DNA of 64,000 nt from Sambucus nigra (GCA_949130495.1 OX422216.1:101501967-101565966); one strand, 5' to 3'. Shown: positions 23,071 to 36,453, numbered from the stretch's first letter. Numbers and translations: made by a program. The notes: generated by a model not told the origin, from the sequence alone.

Positions 23071-24695
23071 TGTAATACCCGTGCCCAATATTTTATTATC
23101 TTTCCCGTGTAAGTTGTAGTAATATGGAAACCCTTGGGATTGGATCATTATAATTGGGTTTATATCTGTACTCGATTATTTTTAGAGTCTTGATGATAAT
23201 TATTGGAAGTTTTGGGGTAAAATTGAAAAAATGGAAAATTTGTGACTCGAAAGAGTTGAGGGCCATTCGAATGAAATCCTTATTTCATTCAAATGAGATT
23301 TCCTAGTCGTTCGAATGAGAGATCTTGTTCATTCAAAGTGGAGATCGAATGAGTCCCCACTGTTTGAATTCATTAAAAGATCGTTCGAAGGTATGATCGA
23401 ACAAGATCCCATTCTTGTTTGAACGAGGTCCCATTCTCATTCAAAAGAGATTTAAAAATTGAGATTTACAAATTTGGGATGTACTGTCAACTTCCTAGCC
23501 GTTATATTAAGACACGTGTCAAGCCCCTGGAGTAGCATATCAATTCGTGAATAGCATATGGGGAAATTTTAGGGATTTTTCCCTAAAGGGATTTGGGTAT
23601 TTAAGGATTTTTAAGGTCTTTGGGGGATCAATTTCCATCATATTTTCATTCTCTCTATAAGCTCTCTAGAGCTTCCATGGAGTCCAACCACCATCCCAAG
23701 CCAAACACCGCCACCCTCCAACTTGAACCACCCCATTCACATCATATTCCACTATATTTCAGCCCATAGAACCCCTCTACAAAATTTATTGATCGAGATA
23801 AATATTTATGGAGTTTTTGTTGGGGGGGTTTGAAGAAGATGAATAAGTAGAAATTAATGGAGTTTAAAGGGGTTTTCTTGGAGCTTTCATGGAGGCAAGC
23901 TATGTGTAGCTCGAAAACCTCCTTGAGGCCACTTTAGGAGGTGAGGGTTTCCATCATCTTTTCTTTAATCCAACCGTTTTGGAGCTCCATTTGAGGTGGA
24001 AAAACTCTACTCTTAAGTTTAAGGCTCTATATTATTAGTATTTGATTTTCATATAGATTTTAAGAGTATGATGCATATATGATTCAAGAATGGTGTTTCT
24101 CAAGAGTTGTGAAAATGTACTTGCAAATGGGTTTCAATGATTTTGAGTAAAAAATATGTATTTCAAGAAAACTTGGTATTAAACATTTTCATGAAACAAA
24201 AATGTTGGAAGAATGTTACTTATCGGGAATAATTTATGAAATAATTTTTCAAAGTTTTCTTGAGAAAAATTGGGATTTTTGGTATAAATGGACATTTTAT
24301 TCAAGTTTTGAGCAAACAAAAATGTCTTTGCCTTGAAAGATATGTTTGTGCAAATATTATGAAATTTCTAAAGTAAATCACATGTTAGACCCATTTGATC
24401 AGATTTTCGGGCTTAAAATTCACATTCTCATGCATATAAACTTGTAGTATATTGATGTTGAACATATAAACAAGTTTAATGAGGTTTTTATTAATTTTAA
24501 ACATTAAATAAAGAAATTAGAAATTTCAGCCCTTAAGGTATGTAAAAGGTGTTAAAAATTGTGATAAGTGTACGGTTTAAAGACGGAATGGATTAATTAA
24601 GGAAAAATACATTTTTTTTAATAAAGTAGCCTTAGATGTTCAATGATATCTTGGAAAATAAAATAATTAGATTGAAAGGTTTCCAACTTGAGAAG

Positions 24696-27600
24696 TGTAA
24701 CACCCCGTATTTTTGTTCATTTAATATTTAATTAATTCGGGATTTTAAATTACTGGTGTGTTGTAATTTTAATTGAATTAATTATGACAATATATTTATT
24801 TAAATATTAATCGGGAAGTGAATGGTTAATGTTTAGGGAAATTTATTTACTAAGTGAATAGTAATAATTTAATTACGTCATTTCGGGTATTAATGACGGG
24901 GTATGCACTTATTCCAGCCGGGAGTCGGTATAGACTAAATTTGGGTGTGAGATAAGGATTTTTATCAATTAATTCGGATGCCAATTCTGAGTGCGCGGTT
25001 GAGTCCGGATGGGTCGAGATAGTCAGAAAAGAGTACCCGGGGTAGCAATTGGGTCTCGGGGTATTTTTGGGCATAGCCGGGCCCACACGGGGTGAGTTGG
25101 GCCACTTTAATTAAGCCCACTAGGTGAAAAACGGGATTGGGAGTTTTAACCTAAGTGAGGGATTAGGAAATCAGCAACCATCACAAATCTAAGCCTAGGG
25201 CTTGAGAGGGAAATTGGGGGAAAGCTTAGCAAAAGCCAAATTGAGGATTTTGGAGCCAAATCGAGGGACTATGCCAACGGAATCAGACACTACGAACACT
25301 TACAGGCAAGTGGTTAACTGTTGTGATTTTTAAATTGATGATAATCAATTCATATCATAGTGATGTGTAAATCAAAATTCGTTTTGGGGATAAATGGGTA
25401 CCAAATGGGGTTTTTGTTCATGAAACTATTGAATGAGATTCATAGTAAAAATTGTTGTGTTGAACATATCTGAGTATAGATATTTGATTGGAATAAGAAT
25501 TAGGAATATAATCTGGGGAAAAATTTGAATTTGGAGATTGGTTGTAGAACAAGATTGATGGATTTTAATGGAAAAACCCATCTTTAAATATAGTGAGATA
25601 TTGTATGAATCAAGAATGCTAAAACAGTTATAGATGATTGAGACTTGTTTTGGGAGTAATGAATTGGTTAAAATCATCATTTAAGGTTGGAAAATGGAGA
25701 GGTAAAACCTTGGAAATTCGGCCATGGCTGAAACAGCAAGCCGAGGAAGACAACCGCCTGTTCGATCGATCGATCGACCGGGGGCTCGATCGATCGAGGG
25801 TCTCAGAAATTTGGCAATTCGGCCAGTTTGTTTACAATAAGGGTTTAATTAAGTTTTAATTCCCTTACTTTTATTTGGTGATAAATTTATATGGGACACA
25901 TATTTCCTTAATAATTATTGGGTGATATAATTGAGTTTAGGAGGGTATGAACGGTATGTCATGAGATGAATGAATTTGGAGAAATAATTCAGTTAATGAT
26001 ATTAGGCCGAGGAATGACATTCGGGTATTGTAGTTGGGTGACACTACATTATTAAAGTAATTTAGGTGATATATTTAATTATAGACCAAGTGGGTGAGTC
26101 TGGGTATGTTGGTAATTATAGGTAAATAAAATTGGGAAATTATAGAAATAGATGTGTGACACATTGTGGGCGAAAATGTGGAAAAGAAATTATGAGATGT
26201 AAAAATGGACCAAGTGAGTGAGTCCGGGTATGTTGGTTATGTGACACCAAAGTATTAAATTAATTATTGAGAGAGAGTAATTAATTTGGAGTCGGAACAT
26301 AGACTCCGGAAATAATAAGTTACGGGCCAAGTAAGTGAGTCCGGGGATAATGGTTGGGTGACACCAAGTTATTAAATTAATGGGTGTGATAATTAATTTA
26401 ATTAGAGTCGGATTATAGACTCGGGTAGGATTAAATTAATAAATGTGATAATTAATTTAATTAGAGTCGGATTATAGACTCGGGTAGGATTGAATTAATA
26501 AATGTGATAATTAATTTAATTAGAGTCAGATTGTAGACTCAGGTAGGATTTGTGTTGATTAATTAATGTGTAAATTAATTAAATAAGAGTCGGATTGTAG
26601 ACTCGGGTAAGTATTAATTAATATGTGTGTTAATTAATTTAATTGGAGTCGGACCATAGACTCGGGGAAAGTATTATATAAATTAAAGAGTGAGTTAAAT
26701 ATATTAGAGTCAGACCATAGACTCGGGAAGACGATAAATTATAAAGTGAGAAAATTAACTACATTGAGTCGAGTGACAGACTCAGGAAATTTCAGGCAGT
26801 GTACGGGACTTAGAGTACACGGTAGAGTCGGTGGTTATATTATATATATACGGTGTAGTGATAGTATATATATATACGTGTGCATATTGTGTGTGATATT
26901 AAATTAGAGGCAGTGTACGGGATTTGGAGTACACGGTAAAGCCGGGGTTTATATTATATATATACGGTGTCGTGATAGTATATATATACGTGTATTTATT
27001 GTGCATGATACTAAATATCAGTGATTAGATATTTATTAAATTTATATACTCTAATGCTATCAAGGGAGGTTGCGCGATGTGGGTGAATCCCCTAGCTTGA
27101 GGAGTAGGGCGAGTATATCCCCAGGTCATAGCGTCCGGTATACATGGGTGAGGAATTTATCTCACTTTCAGGGAAGGAATATGACCGCCTCCATTTCGTT
27201 TATATTTTGGTCCAAGTTGGTGAGCGATTCTAACTTGGGGAAAACTAGGTTTTGTGAGCACACCTAGTGAGATAGCATTTTAGAGGGAATCATCCGGTGA
27301 GGGTAAACTCGGAAGGGTGGATATACGTATGATATATGTGTGGTTGTTAGTAAAGGTACGTATAATATGGTAGTAAATATTATAGGTAGGTGATAATACA
27401 GTGTGTGATGTATTTACTTTATATAACTCGGGTTATAGTTATATGCAGTAAATTAATGGGAAATTAATTAAGTTAATTATTTGTGGGAATAATATAGTAT
27501 GTGATGTATGTACTTTATATAACTTGTGACACGGTTATATGCTGCTATTTAAGGGGAATTAATTAGGTTAATGGTGAAATAACTTATAATTCAAGAATCA

Positions 27601-28362
27601 TTATACTCGGGTTAGAGTAGTATGGCAATGGAAGGGTATACCAGGACTAGTTGGACGGGGTAGTACAACTAGGTGGGGATTAAGGTAACCGGTAGGTGTG
27701 CACAATAGTTGAGGGGTGAGAATGTCCACAAGGGAGTGCGACACTAACTTAAATATGAAGCGCATTCATGCATTTTAAATTACTGCAGTTAATTCACTTG
27801 CTAAATATTTTCAAAATGTTTTGGGTTCTAACCCTTGCTATAAAACTATTTTCAAAACCTTTTAGGTGTCCAGCCACAGGGACGTCAAGATTGATATTCT
27901 ATTCCAGGGACACGGAGCTGCGGCATATGTGGATGCTAGCAGGAGTTTGGATTAGACGCATCATTCATTCATTCCTAGAGTAGGAATCTTTTATCAGTCT
28001 CAGTTTTATTTAGGGCTTGTAGCCCAGACTTCTCGGTACAGTTTTCAGGTGTAATTTTATTCAGGTGTTGGATATTTGTATTTGGATTGTTTATTTGGTG
28101 GCCGGTGATTTATTCGGCAAGTTGTGTAATTATTATTCTATTTACTTTCATTCAGTTGTGTGAATGGTTTATATTTTAATTCCGCATGTACTGTTTTGTT
28201 AAATCAAAAAAAGTTAAAATTGGCACCAGTTTTTGGAATACTAGGTGGTTAGTAAGTTTTAAAAAGTTTTTGATAGTGATGCTAAGGATGATCCAACTGG
28301 GATTCCTGTTTTAATTTGGTATAGGACTGATCACCCGGTATTTTATTAGGCGGGGTGTCACA
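24696..28362 (+). repeat. 5' LTR of RE6
   Basis: Starts TGTAACACCCCG and ends GGGGTGTCACA. Shared blocks are GGGTCGAGATAGTC at 25011-25024 and GCGATGTGGGTGAATCCCC at 27074-27092. A palindrome pair at 25762-25799 includes CTCGATCGATCGAG. A large tandem-repeat region lies at about 26080-27020. Frames of 60-85 codons inside are repeated only because the LTR is repeated, and they carry no family signature. Confidence 0.93.
26080..27020 (+). repeat. Three nested minisatellites in the RE6 LTR
   Basis: First, 26080-26390 repeats the phrase GGACCAAGTGAGTGAGTCCG with a following GGTTGGGTGACACCA. Second, 26285-26790 has units of about 58 bp built on GAGTCGGATTATAGACTCGG, each an inverted repeat (GAGTC...GACTC). 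Three units at about 26405, 26463 and 26521 are almost identical. Third, two units of about 114 bp (26794-26907 and 26908-27020) start GGCAGTGTACGGGA and contain TATATATA runs. The 3' LTR has the same array at about 32140-33080, with a 5-bp loss near 32655. Confidence 0.85.
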
Positions 28363-28364
28363 AA

Positions 28365-28376
28365 TGGTATCAGAGC
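28365..28376 (+). other. PBS of RE6 (initiator tRNA-Met)
   Basis: TGGTATCAGAGC lies two bases after the LTR, as in RE5. Confidence 0.92.
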
Positions 28377-28547
28377 ATCAGGTTCTAGTGTCCTTAGGAT
28401 CTGTGGGCTTTTCACGTTTCGGCTTAGCAATCTTTGATATAGAGCCTTATCATAGGATTGTTGTATTCTCATACGTATGCGCATATATGTTTTTCTGCGA
28501 AATTTATATTTGAAAGTGAACTCATACCAACTCGGTTCTCATTCCAG

Positions 28548-29772
28548 ATGACGCCCAGGAGAGAGCAGCTAGGGCAACAGGGGGAGATGAGGCGAGGGAG
28601 GCTCGTCAGGAGCAAGAGTTACCGCAGCAACGGTCAGGGATGATTTTGGCAGCTTAGGTAACTGAAGTAGTGGCACAGGAAGTCGGAGCAACGGTGGTCA
28701 CAACGGCAGGGTACTTTCCACGGGATCAGCCACAAGTGTTAGTGGCGCCGGATGTTCAGACTCACGCGGAGTCGTCAGGGTGGAAGCAAGAAAGAGAGGT
28801 TATTTTAGCGGGAACCCACCAGAGTTGCGAGGGGGTTCAGGTCTAGTACTAGCGTGTCAAGGAAGGGAGGTATCCAGCGTCACCTTCGCATGGAGATTGC
28901 GATGGGGTGCGAAAGTAAATGCTAACCACTTTTAGTTAGTGGGAGCGGTGCTACAGTGGTGGGAGTCGATCACCACAGTTGAGGAAAGGGACACACTAGC
29001 TACTGCAGAGTTTTGGGTGCAGTTCGACCGCAAGTATTTTTTCCTTCAACGGTCGAGATCAAAATGAGGATAAAATTTTGTGAGGAGACTCAAAGGGAAA
29101 CCATTCAGTGGTCGATTACGAGGAAGATTTCACACGTTGGAAAAATTTTTATCGGATGAGGTAAGCGAGGAAAAGAGAAATAAAGCAAAGTTTATGGATG
29201 GGTTAGTCTGGAGAATCATGCAACATTTAATTGATAATTCCGCATTAATAAGTTATACTGATGTCATTAACGCAACACTCCGGCACTGTTGGGAATATCG
29301 CTTCCACGCGAAAGGAAGCAGGAAGGGAGTGGGGATTAACCAGTCGGATGAGGCAGAAGGGAACAATACCAGTGGGGTATCCCATCAGCAGACTGGGGGA
29401 GATCAGGGGCAGGATTTCCGGCAAGGAAATCACGCCAAACGATCTAGAACTGGAGGCTATTGGCGGGATGGCCAGGAATTCCAACAAGGTTGGCATGGAA
29501 GGGATCAGTGGCAGGGTGAACATATTAGAAAGTGTTTCGTTTGTGGGAAAAGCGAGACACATGAAGAGATATTGCCTTAAGCGAGTCAGGGGTCAACTAC
29601 AGGACGAGGTCCTGGATGTACAGCCACTAAAGCAAATCACGGGTGCATTCGGGCAGGGAGAAACTGCTCCAGAAATCGAGAACCAGCCGATGCAGCTGGA
29701 GTATAGAAGTAATTATTTTACCCTAGGGGCGTGGGGTATATTTTTGAGTGACAAAGAGGATGTCACAGTATA
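28548..29772 (+). pseudogene. RE6 gag remnant, frameshifted
   Basis: ATG 28548 (MTPRREQL) lies in the same context as the RE5 gag start and stops after about 32 codons. Capsid pieces then appear in different frames. At about 28938-29040 it reads LVGAVLQWWESITT...EFWVQFDRKYF. At 29080-29580 it reads MDGLVWRIMQHL...VINATLRHC, matching the end of the RE5 capsid domain. The CCHC knuckle near 29530-29575 is split by a frameshift (CFVCGK, then MKRYC in another frame). The tail DEVLDVQPLKQI resembles the gag tail of RE9 (EEVLDVKPLQQI) and is not found in RE5. The frame ends at 29772 without any protease motif. Confidence 0.85.
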
Positions 29773-30742
29773 AGACTTATTTTTCACAAGAGTTCACAGG
29801 TGAGTCGAACTTAGTGGGTGCGTTGGCGGTAGCAGCCATAGCATGTGGGTAAACCTTTCGTAGGGTAGAGGAGTTCCTTAGTGTTCTTCATGGGAGAGTG
29901 GAGGCGTACACTGAGTGATTTGTTGAATTATGCGAGGAATTACTACTTTCGAGAATTATGGGAGTAGGGTTGATAATATTTTTTTTTTAAACGTCGGCTG
30001 GATAGCGATGGAATTTAACTATTGTGGATAGTGGAGTTAAAATTTTGGTGTCGGCGACACCAGGGTATGGTTGGTACTAGGTATCACCGGAGAGGGCGTA
30101 TAGCCTATATATATGTGGATGTATATATATTGTATTGCGTGGTGCGATGGCACATAGTGAGGTTTTGTGTTCTCACATTTTATCCCGGTAAGTGGGGGTG
30201 TTTAATGAAGTGAATCAGGGTGGTTGAATTTGATTTTCGAGCAAAGAGAGATAGCTCGGGGTTTATTTGCGCAAGGACTAGTGGTAGTAAGGGCGCGGTA
30301 TTATGTTGTCTTTGGTAGCATAAGGGTAAGCGTATATTCTTTTGTGTTGAGAGATAAGTATTTATGGGGAGATAGTTGGACGTAGCATGGGTTGAGTACC
30401 CGGGCAGTAATTATATAAGTAAATATATATAATATATGTGATATGACTACGGGTTCGAAGTTATATTATGGGTTACGACTAGCACAGTCGGGTAACTTTC
30501 GTGCGGTAGAGCGTGGGGATAGGGTGTATGGGCACCCGGGTTAATTAAGGCAAAATTTTGTGCGGTTAAGCACGGGTATAGGGTGTATGGGCGCCCTGGT
30601 AAAGTTAAATGCATACTTGTGTAACGTATGGTTAGAATCGGATGGGATAGATATAGCGGGCTTGGAGACACTTGACTAGTGAGTAATATGTGAATACTGG
30701 AACACTAGGTTTATCTTAATTTCGAGGACGAAATTCCTTTGT
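29773..30742 (+). other. RE6 interior, non-coding 3' part
   Basis: No gene. Notable is the hairpin word GGGTGTATGGGCACCC at 30522-30537, repeated as a variant at 30581-30596 inside a tandem unit of about 60 bp. A related word occurs in RE7 at 42804-42818. The stretch ends with TTTCGAGGACGAAATTCC before the PPT. Confidence 0.7.
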
Positions 30743-30755
30743 AAGGGGGGAAGTA
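30743..30755 (+). other. PPT of RE6
   Basis: AAGGGGGGAAGTA lies directly before the 3' LTR, nearly the same as in RE5. Confidence 0.9.
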
Positions 30756-33700
30756 TGTAACACCCCGTATTTTTGTGCATTTAATATTTAATTAATTCGG
30801 GATTTTAAATTACTGGTGTGTTGTAATTTTAATTGAATTAATTATGACAATATATTTATTTAAATATTAATTAGGAAGTGAATGGTTAATGTTTAGGGAA
30901 ATTTATTTACTAAGTGAATAGTAATAATTTAATTACGTCATTTCGGGTATTAATGACGGGGTATGCACTTATTCCAGCCGGGAGTCGGTATAGACTAAAT
31001 TTGGGTGTGAGATAAGGATTTTTATCAATTAATTCGGATGCCCATTCTGAGTGCGCGGTTGAGTCCGGATGGGTCGAGATAGTCAGAAAAGAGTACCCGG
31101 GGGTAGCAATTGGGTCACGGGATATTTTGGGCATAGCCGGGCCCACACGGGGTGAGTTGGGCCACTTTAATTAAGCCCATTAGGTGAAAAACGGGATTGG
31201 GAGGTTTAACCTAAGTGAGGGATTAGGAAATCAGTATCCATCACAAATCTAAGCCTAGGGCTTGAGAGGGAAATTGGGGGAAAGCTTAGCAAAAGCCAAA
31301 TTGAGGATTTTGGAGCCAAATCGAGGGACTATGCCAACGGAATCAGACACTACGAACACTTACAGGCAAGTGGTTAACTGTTGTGATTTTTAAATTGATG
31401 ATAATCAATTCATATCATAGTGATGTGTAAATCAAAATTCGTTTTGGGGATAAATGGGTACCAAATGGGGTTTTTGTTCATGAAACTATTGAATGAGATT
31501 CATAGTAAAAATTATTGTGTTGAACATATCTGAGTATAGATATTTGATTGGAATAAGAATTCGGAATATAATCTGGGGAAAAATCTGAATTTGGAGATTG
31601 GTTGTAGAACAATATTGATGGATTTTAATGGGAAACCCCATCTTTAAATATAGTGAGATATTGTATGAATCAAGAATGCTAAAACAGTTATAGATGATTG
31701 AGACTTGTTTTGGGAGTAATTAATTGGTTAAAATCATCATTTAAGGTTGGAAAATGGAGAGGTAAAACCTTGGAAATTCGTCCATGGCTGAAACAGCAAG
31801 CCGAGGAAGACAACCACCTGTTCGATCGATCGATCGACCCGGGGGCTCGTCGATCGAGGGTCTCAGGAATTTGGCAATTCGGCCAGTTTGTTTACAATAA
31901 GGGTTTAATTAAGTTTTAATTCCCTTACTTTTATTTGGTGATAAATTTATATGGGACACATATTTCCTTAATAATTATTGGGTGATATAATTGAGTTTAG
32001 GAGGGTATGAACGGTATGTCATGAGATGAATGAATTTGGAGAAATAATTCAGTTAATGATATTAGGCCGAGGAATGACATTCGGGTATTGTAGTTGGGTG
32101 ACACTACATTATTAAAGTAATTTAGGTGATATATTTAATTATGGACCAAGTGGGTGAGTCCGGGTATGTTGGTAATTATAGGTAAATATAATTGGGAAAT
32201 TATAGAAATAGATGTGTGACACATTGTGGGCGAAAATGTGGAAAAGAAATTATGAGATGTAAAAATGGACCAAGTGAGTGAGTCCGGGTATGTTGGTTAT
32301 GTGACACCAAAGTATTAAATTAATTATTGAGAGAGAGTAATTAATTTGGAGTCGGAACATAGACTCCGAAAATATTAAGTTACGGGCCAAGTAAGTGAGT
32401 CCGGGGATAATGGTTGGGTGACACCAAGTTATTAAATTAATGGGTGTGATAATTAATTTAATTAGAGTCGGATTATAGACTCGGGTAGGATTAAATTAAT
32501 AAATGTGATAATTAATTTAATTAGAGTCGGATTATAGACTCGGGTAGGATTGAATTAATAAATGTGATAATTAATTTAATTAGAGTCAGATTGTAGACTC
32601 GGGTAGGATTTGTGTTGATTAATTAATGTGTAAATTAATTAAATAAGAGTCGGATTACTCGGGTAAGTATTAATTAATATGTGTGTTAATTAATTTAATT
32701 GGAGTCGGACCATAGACTCGGGGAAAGTATTATATAAATTAAAGAGTGAGTTAAATATATTAGAGTCAAACCATAGACTCGGGAAGACGATAAATTATAA
32801 AGTGAGAAAATTAACTACATTGAGTCGAGTGACAGACTCAGGAAATTTCAGGCAGTGTACGGGACTTAGAGTACACGGTAGAGCCGGTGGTTATATTATA
32901 TATATACGGTGTAGTGATAGTATATATATATATACGTGTGCATATTGTGTGTGATATTAAATTAGAGGCAGTGTACGGGATTTGGAGTACACGGTAAAGC
33001 CGGGGTTTATATTATATATATACGGTGTCGTGATAGTATATATATACGTGTATTTATTGTGCATGATACTAAATATCAGTGATTAGATATTTATTAAATT
33101 TATATACTCTAATGCTATCAAGGGAGGTTGCGCGATGTGGGTGAATCCCCTAGCTTGAGGAGTAGGGCGAGTATATCCCCAGGTCATAGCGTCCGGTATA
33201 CATGGGTGAGGAATTTATCTCACTTTCAGGGAAGGAATATGACCGCCTCCATTTCGTTTATATTTTGGTCCAAGTTGGTGAGCGATTCTAACTTGGGGAA
33301 AACTAGGTTTTGTGAGCACACCTAGTGAGATAGCATTTTAGAGGGAATCATCCGGTGAGGGTAAACTCGGAAGGATGGATATACGTATGATATATGTGTG
33401 GTCGTTAGTAAAGGTACGTATAATATGGTAGTAAATATTATATGTAGGTGATAATACATTGTGTGATGTATTTACTTTATATAACTCGGGTTATTGTTAT
33501 ATGCAGTAAATTAATGGAAAATTAATTAAGTTAATTATTTGTGGGAATAATACTGTATGTGATGTATGTACTTTATATAACTTGTGACGCGGTTATATGC
33601 TGCTATTTAAGGGGAATTAATTAAGTTAATGGTGAAATAACTTATAATTCAAGAATCATTGTACTCGGGTTAGAGTAGTATGGCAATGGAAGGGTATACC

Positions 33701-34420
33701 AGGACTAGTTGGACGGGGTAGTACAACTAGGTGGGGATTAAGGTAACCGGTAGGTGTGCACAATAGTGGAGGGGTGAGAATGTCCACAAGGGAGTGCGAC
33801 ACTAACTTAAATATGAAGCGCATTCATGCATTTTAAATTACTGCAGTTAATTCACTTGCTAAATATTTTCAAAATGTTTTGGGTTCTAACCCTTGCTATA
33901 AAACTATTTTCAAAACCTTTTAGGTGTCCAGCCACAGGGACGCCAAGATTGATATTCTATTCCAGGGACACGGAGCTGCGGCATATGTGGATGCTAGCAG
34001 GAGTTTGGATTAGACGCATCATTCATTCATTCCTAGAGTAGGAATCTTTTATCAGTCTCAGTTTTATTTAGGGCTTGTAGCCCAGACTTCTCGGTACAGT
34101 TTTCAGGTGTAATTTTATTCAGGTGTTGGATATTTGTATTTGGATTGTTTATTTGGTGGCCGGTGATTTATTCGGCAAGTTGTGTAATTATTATTCTATT
34201 TACTTTCATTCAGTTGTGTGAATGGTTTATATTTTAATTCCGCATGTACTGTTTTGTTAAATCAAAAAAAGTTAAAATTGGCACCAGTTTTTGGAATACT
34301 AGGTGGTTAGTAAGTTTTAAAAAGTTTTTGATAGTGATGCTAAGGATGATCCAACTGGGATTCCTGTTTTAATTTGGTATAGGACTGATCACCCGGTATT
34401 TTATTAGGCGGGGTGTCACA
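30756..34420 (+). repeat. 3' LTR of RE6
   Basis: 3665 bp, about 99% like 24696-28362 by eye. The palindrome pair at 31822-31859 has one arm damaged: CTCGATCGATCGAG became CTCGTCGATCGAG. GCGATGTGGGTGAATCCCC lies at about 33132-33150. It is followed by TSD AGAAG. Confidence 0.93.
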
Positions 34421-35759
34421 AGAAGTATGACACTCCAAAGTGTTTAATAAGTGTTAATGAATTAAAATCACTTAAGAATTTAGTGTGGTAACTTAATGGT
34501 GTTTAAAACTTTCGAAATGGAGAAACAAACAAGTTTGGAAACAAATGGGAAAAATGGTAATTATAAGTAAAGTGGGTGAAACTCCGAATTCTGGGTTCGA
34601 TTGGGAAACATAATATGTGGAATAATGTGAACATTTATAAAATGTTAAAATACATTAATAAAGACTCGGATGACATTGGAATAATTAAGTCGGACCAGAG
34701 TTTTGGGGTGAAAGATCCAAAATCACTGGCCAGAACATATGGTAGCATAGCCGACGGTGTGAAGCCCATTAAAGTATGCGGATATTGAAAGATTTTGAGA
34801 AAATATAATGAAAATAAAACATGTCAATAAATGGTTTGTGTAGTGAATATATGAAAATACAACCTAACTTGAATGAAATAAACAAATTTTTCGGTAAAGG
34901 GTAGAATGGACAAGTAATATGAAAGTTGATTAATGTCCATAAGGTAAAAGAATGGTAAAGTGAAGCGACTAAATGGGTGTTTAAGTAACCTAAAAAGGTT
35001 TAACCCATCACTAATACAAGGGTGTGTCTATGTAAGGTTTTCAAAGGAAAAATTAAGTATTTTCTAACATAGCATTGCGTGTGTTGAAAGTACGATTTTC
35101 AATGAAAATACTAATGTGGATTCGTACAAAAAAAGTGGCTAATTTTGGTGAAAGAAATATTTTTTCTTAAACAAGGTGTATTTGTTTAAACTATTTAACC
35201 AGGTGTGTTAAATCAAGGAATAAATGTCAAGTCAAGAAAAAAGAGATTTTCTTTTATGGGATTAAGGTGAATTAATCGGGATAAGTAACATTTTGGAATA
35301 AAAATGATTTCATGCATATAAGTGTATATATGTGTGTGTATATATATATTTATGGTAGTTGTATGTGCACTTAGATATAATGTGTTAAGGTCTTCTTTCT
35401 ACCATTCGATTATATACTGCATTATTGTAATTTTTAACTGGGCATCCAGCTCATTCCTACGTCTTTGTTACGGCAGTTTGGGTGCTGTTCCATATTATTA
35501 GAGCGTTGCACAAGTAAGTATCCTTTTTATTTTACTTTAGTAGCTCCGTATGCGTGGATTCTGGAAATGCTTCCCACGGGTACCTCACGTAGCTTGATTT
35601 GAAATGGGAATTGCATGCTAAGCAAGTGAAATATTAATTAAATAAAACAAGACTAGCAACATTATGTAGGTTATTTCATTGCACTTCATACCTAACGCTC
35701 AGGTCGGACCGAGTTGACCATAGATAATTCATAAATTAGGGTCGGGGCATTACATATTG

Positions 35760-36453
35760 TGTGGTATATTGGTGTATTTGAATCCATTTCCTTCCATATA
35801 TCCATATAACTATGACGTTTGATTATAATTTTCAATGCTTAGGATTGTTCTTAATCATGCTTGCATGGAGTTGTTCGAACTTGATTTGCACGAGGATTCA
35901 CTTTATATATGCCTCCGCACATATTTTGCACGAGCTCTTTTGAATTTTAACTTCATATGTCACATGAGCTAAGTGAGGTGTTCTCCCAACAATCTTGTCA
36001 TATACATAAAAAAAATTACTATGGGAGATTTGTGCATGTAAAAAGTATTTCCCGTGAGTTTGATGTTTTATTAAAAATATGACGCACGAGAAAAGGATAC
36101 AAAAGGAGCAATCTCCTCTGTATGAAAAGGCCACTGTTGGCAAAAGTCTAAAAGAAAATATTTATTTCCAAGGTCAAATTTTTTGCATTATTGCTTTAAA
36201 AGTAGATATCTTCAAAAGAAAATAAGAGAAAATATATGTTTAGTTGAAGATGAATGGATTTGCACAATGAATCCTAATTGAGCTAAATTATTTTTACACT
36301 ATTGATTTAAGAATCATCAAAATTTCTAGGCTTGTGTGAATTGTGTTTATTTGTCCTTTGTGAGCTCATTATTTGACACGTGAGTCTAATTCGAATGTTA
36401 ATAAATTATTACAATCAAATAGAACTACTTGGATATTTTTGAATGATTAGGTC
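35760..36453 (+). other. RE1 interior, middle piece, non-coding
   Basis: Homologous by eye to RE10 minus-strand sequence at about 62220 down to 61750 (shared words around ATCATGCTTGCATGGAG and GTGAGGTGTTCTCC). No protein frame is supported. It ends at the TSD ATTTT (36454-36458) of RE7. Confidence 0.75.

Larger units (their letters stand above)
24696..34420 (+). mobile_element. RE6: gag-only non-autonomous Ty3 element with 3.7-kb LTRs
   Basis: LTRs are 24696-28362 (3667 bp) and 30756-34420 (3665 bp), with the exact TSD AGAAG at 24691-24695 and 34421-34425. By eye they differ by about 1%, so the insertion is fairly recent though older than RE5. The interior is only 2393 bp and holds a PBS, a decayed gag, about 1 kb of non-coding sequence and a PPT. 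No protease, RT or integrase remains. Movement would need enzymes from a relative. Confidence 0.93.
2823..35754 (+). mobile_element. RE2: old LTR retrotransposon, probably Ty3, heavily interrupted
   Basis: Starts TGTAATACCC at 2823 and ends CATTACA at 35754, so the termini are inverted (TGTAAT/ATTACA). The TSD TATTG is exact at 2818-2822 and 35755-35759. The 5' LTR keeps only about 1.19 kb (2823-4008). The 3' LTR is complete at about 2.95 kb but split by RE6 (23071-24695 plus 34426-35754). The interior (4009-6773 and 22736-23070, about 3.1 kb without RE3) shows no recognisable gag or pol, and the PBS is lost with the deleted part of the 5' LTR. Ty3 membership is inferred from the LTR termini, the 5-bp TSD and the purine tract next to the 3' LTR. 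Confidence 0.85.
23071..35754 (+). repeat. 3' LTR of RE2, split by RE6
   Basis: The LTR's own sequence is 23071-24695 plus 34426-35754, 2954 bp in total. The first 1.2 kb aligns with 2823-4008. RE6 sits between with exact TSD AGAAG. The right part, 34426-35754, has no counterpart left in the 5' LTR. It ends GGGGCATTACA at 35754. A 70-codon frame at 34576-34788 has no recognisable family and is probably chance. Confidence 0.85.

Noticed and set aside
27070..27267. 65-codon frame repeated at 33128-33325 and similar frames at 25638/31698 and 27768/33826
   Set aside because: Conservation follows from recent LTR duplication in RE6. The related block in RE3, RE7 and RE8 is conserved at DNA level but does not keep the frame open.
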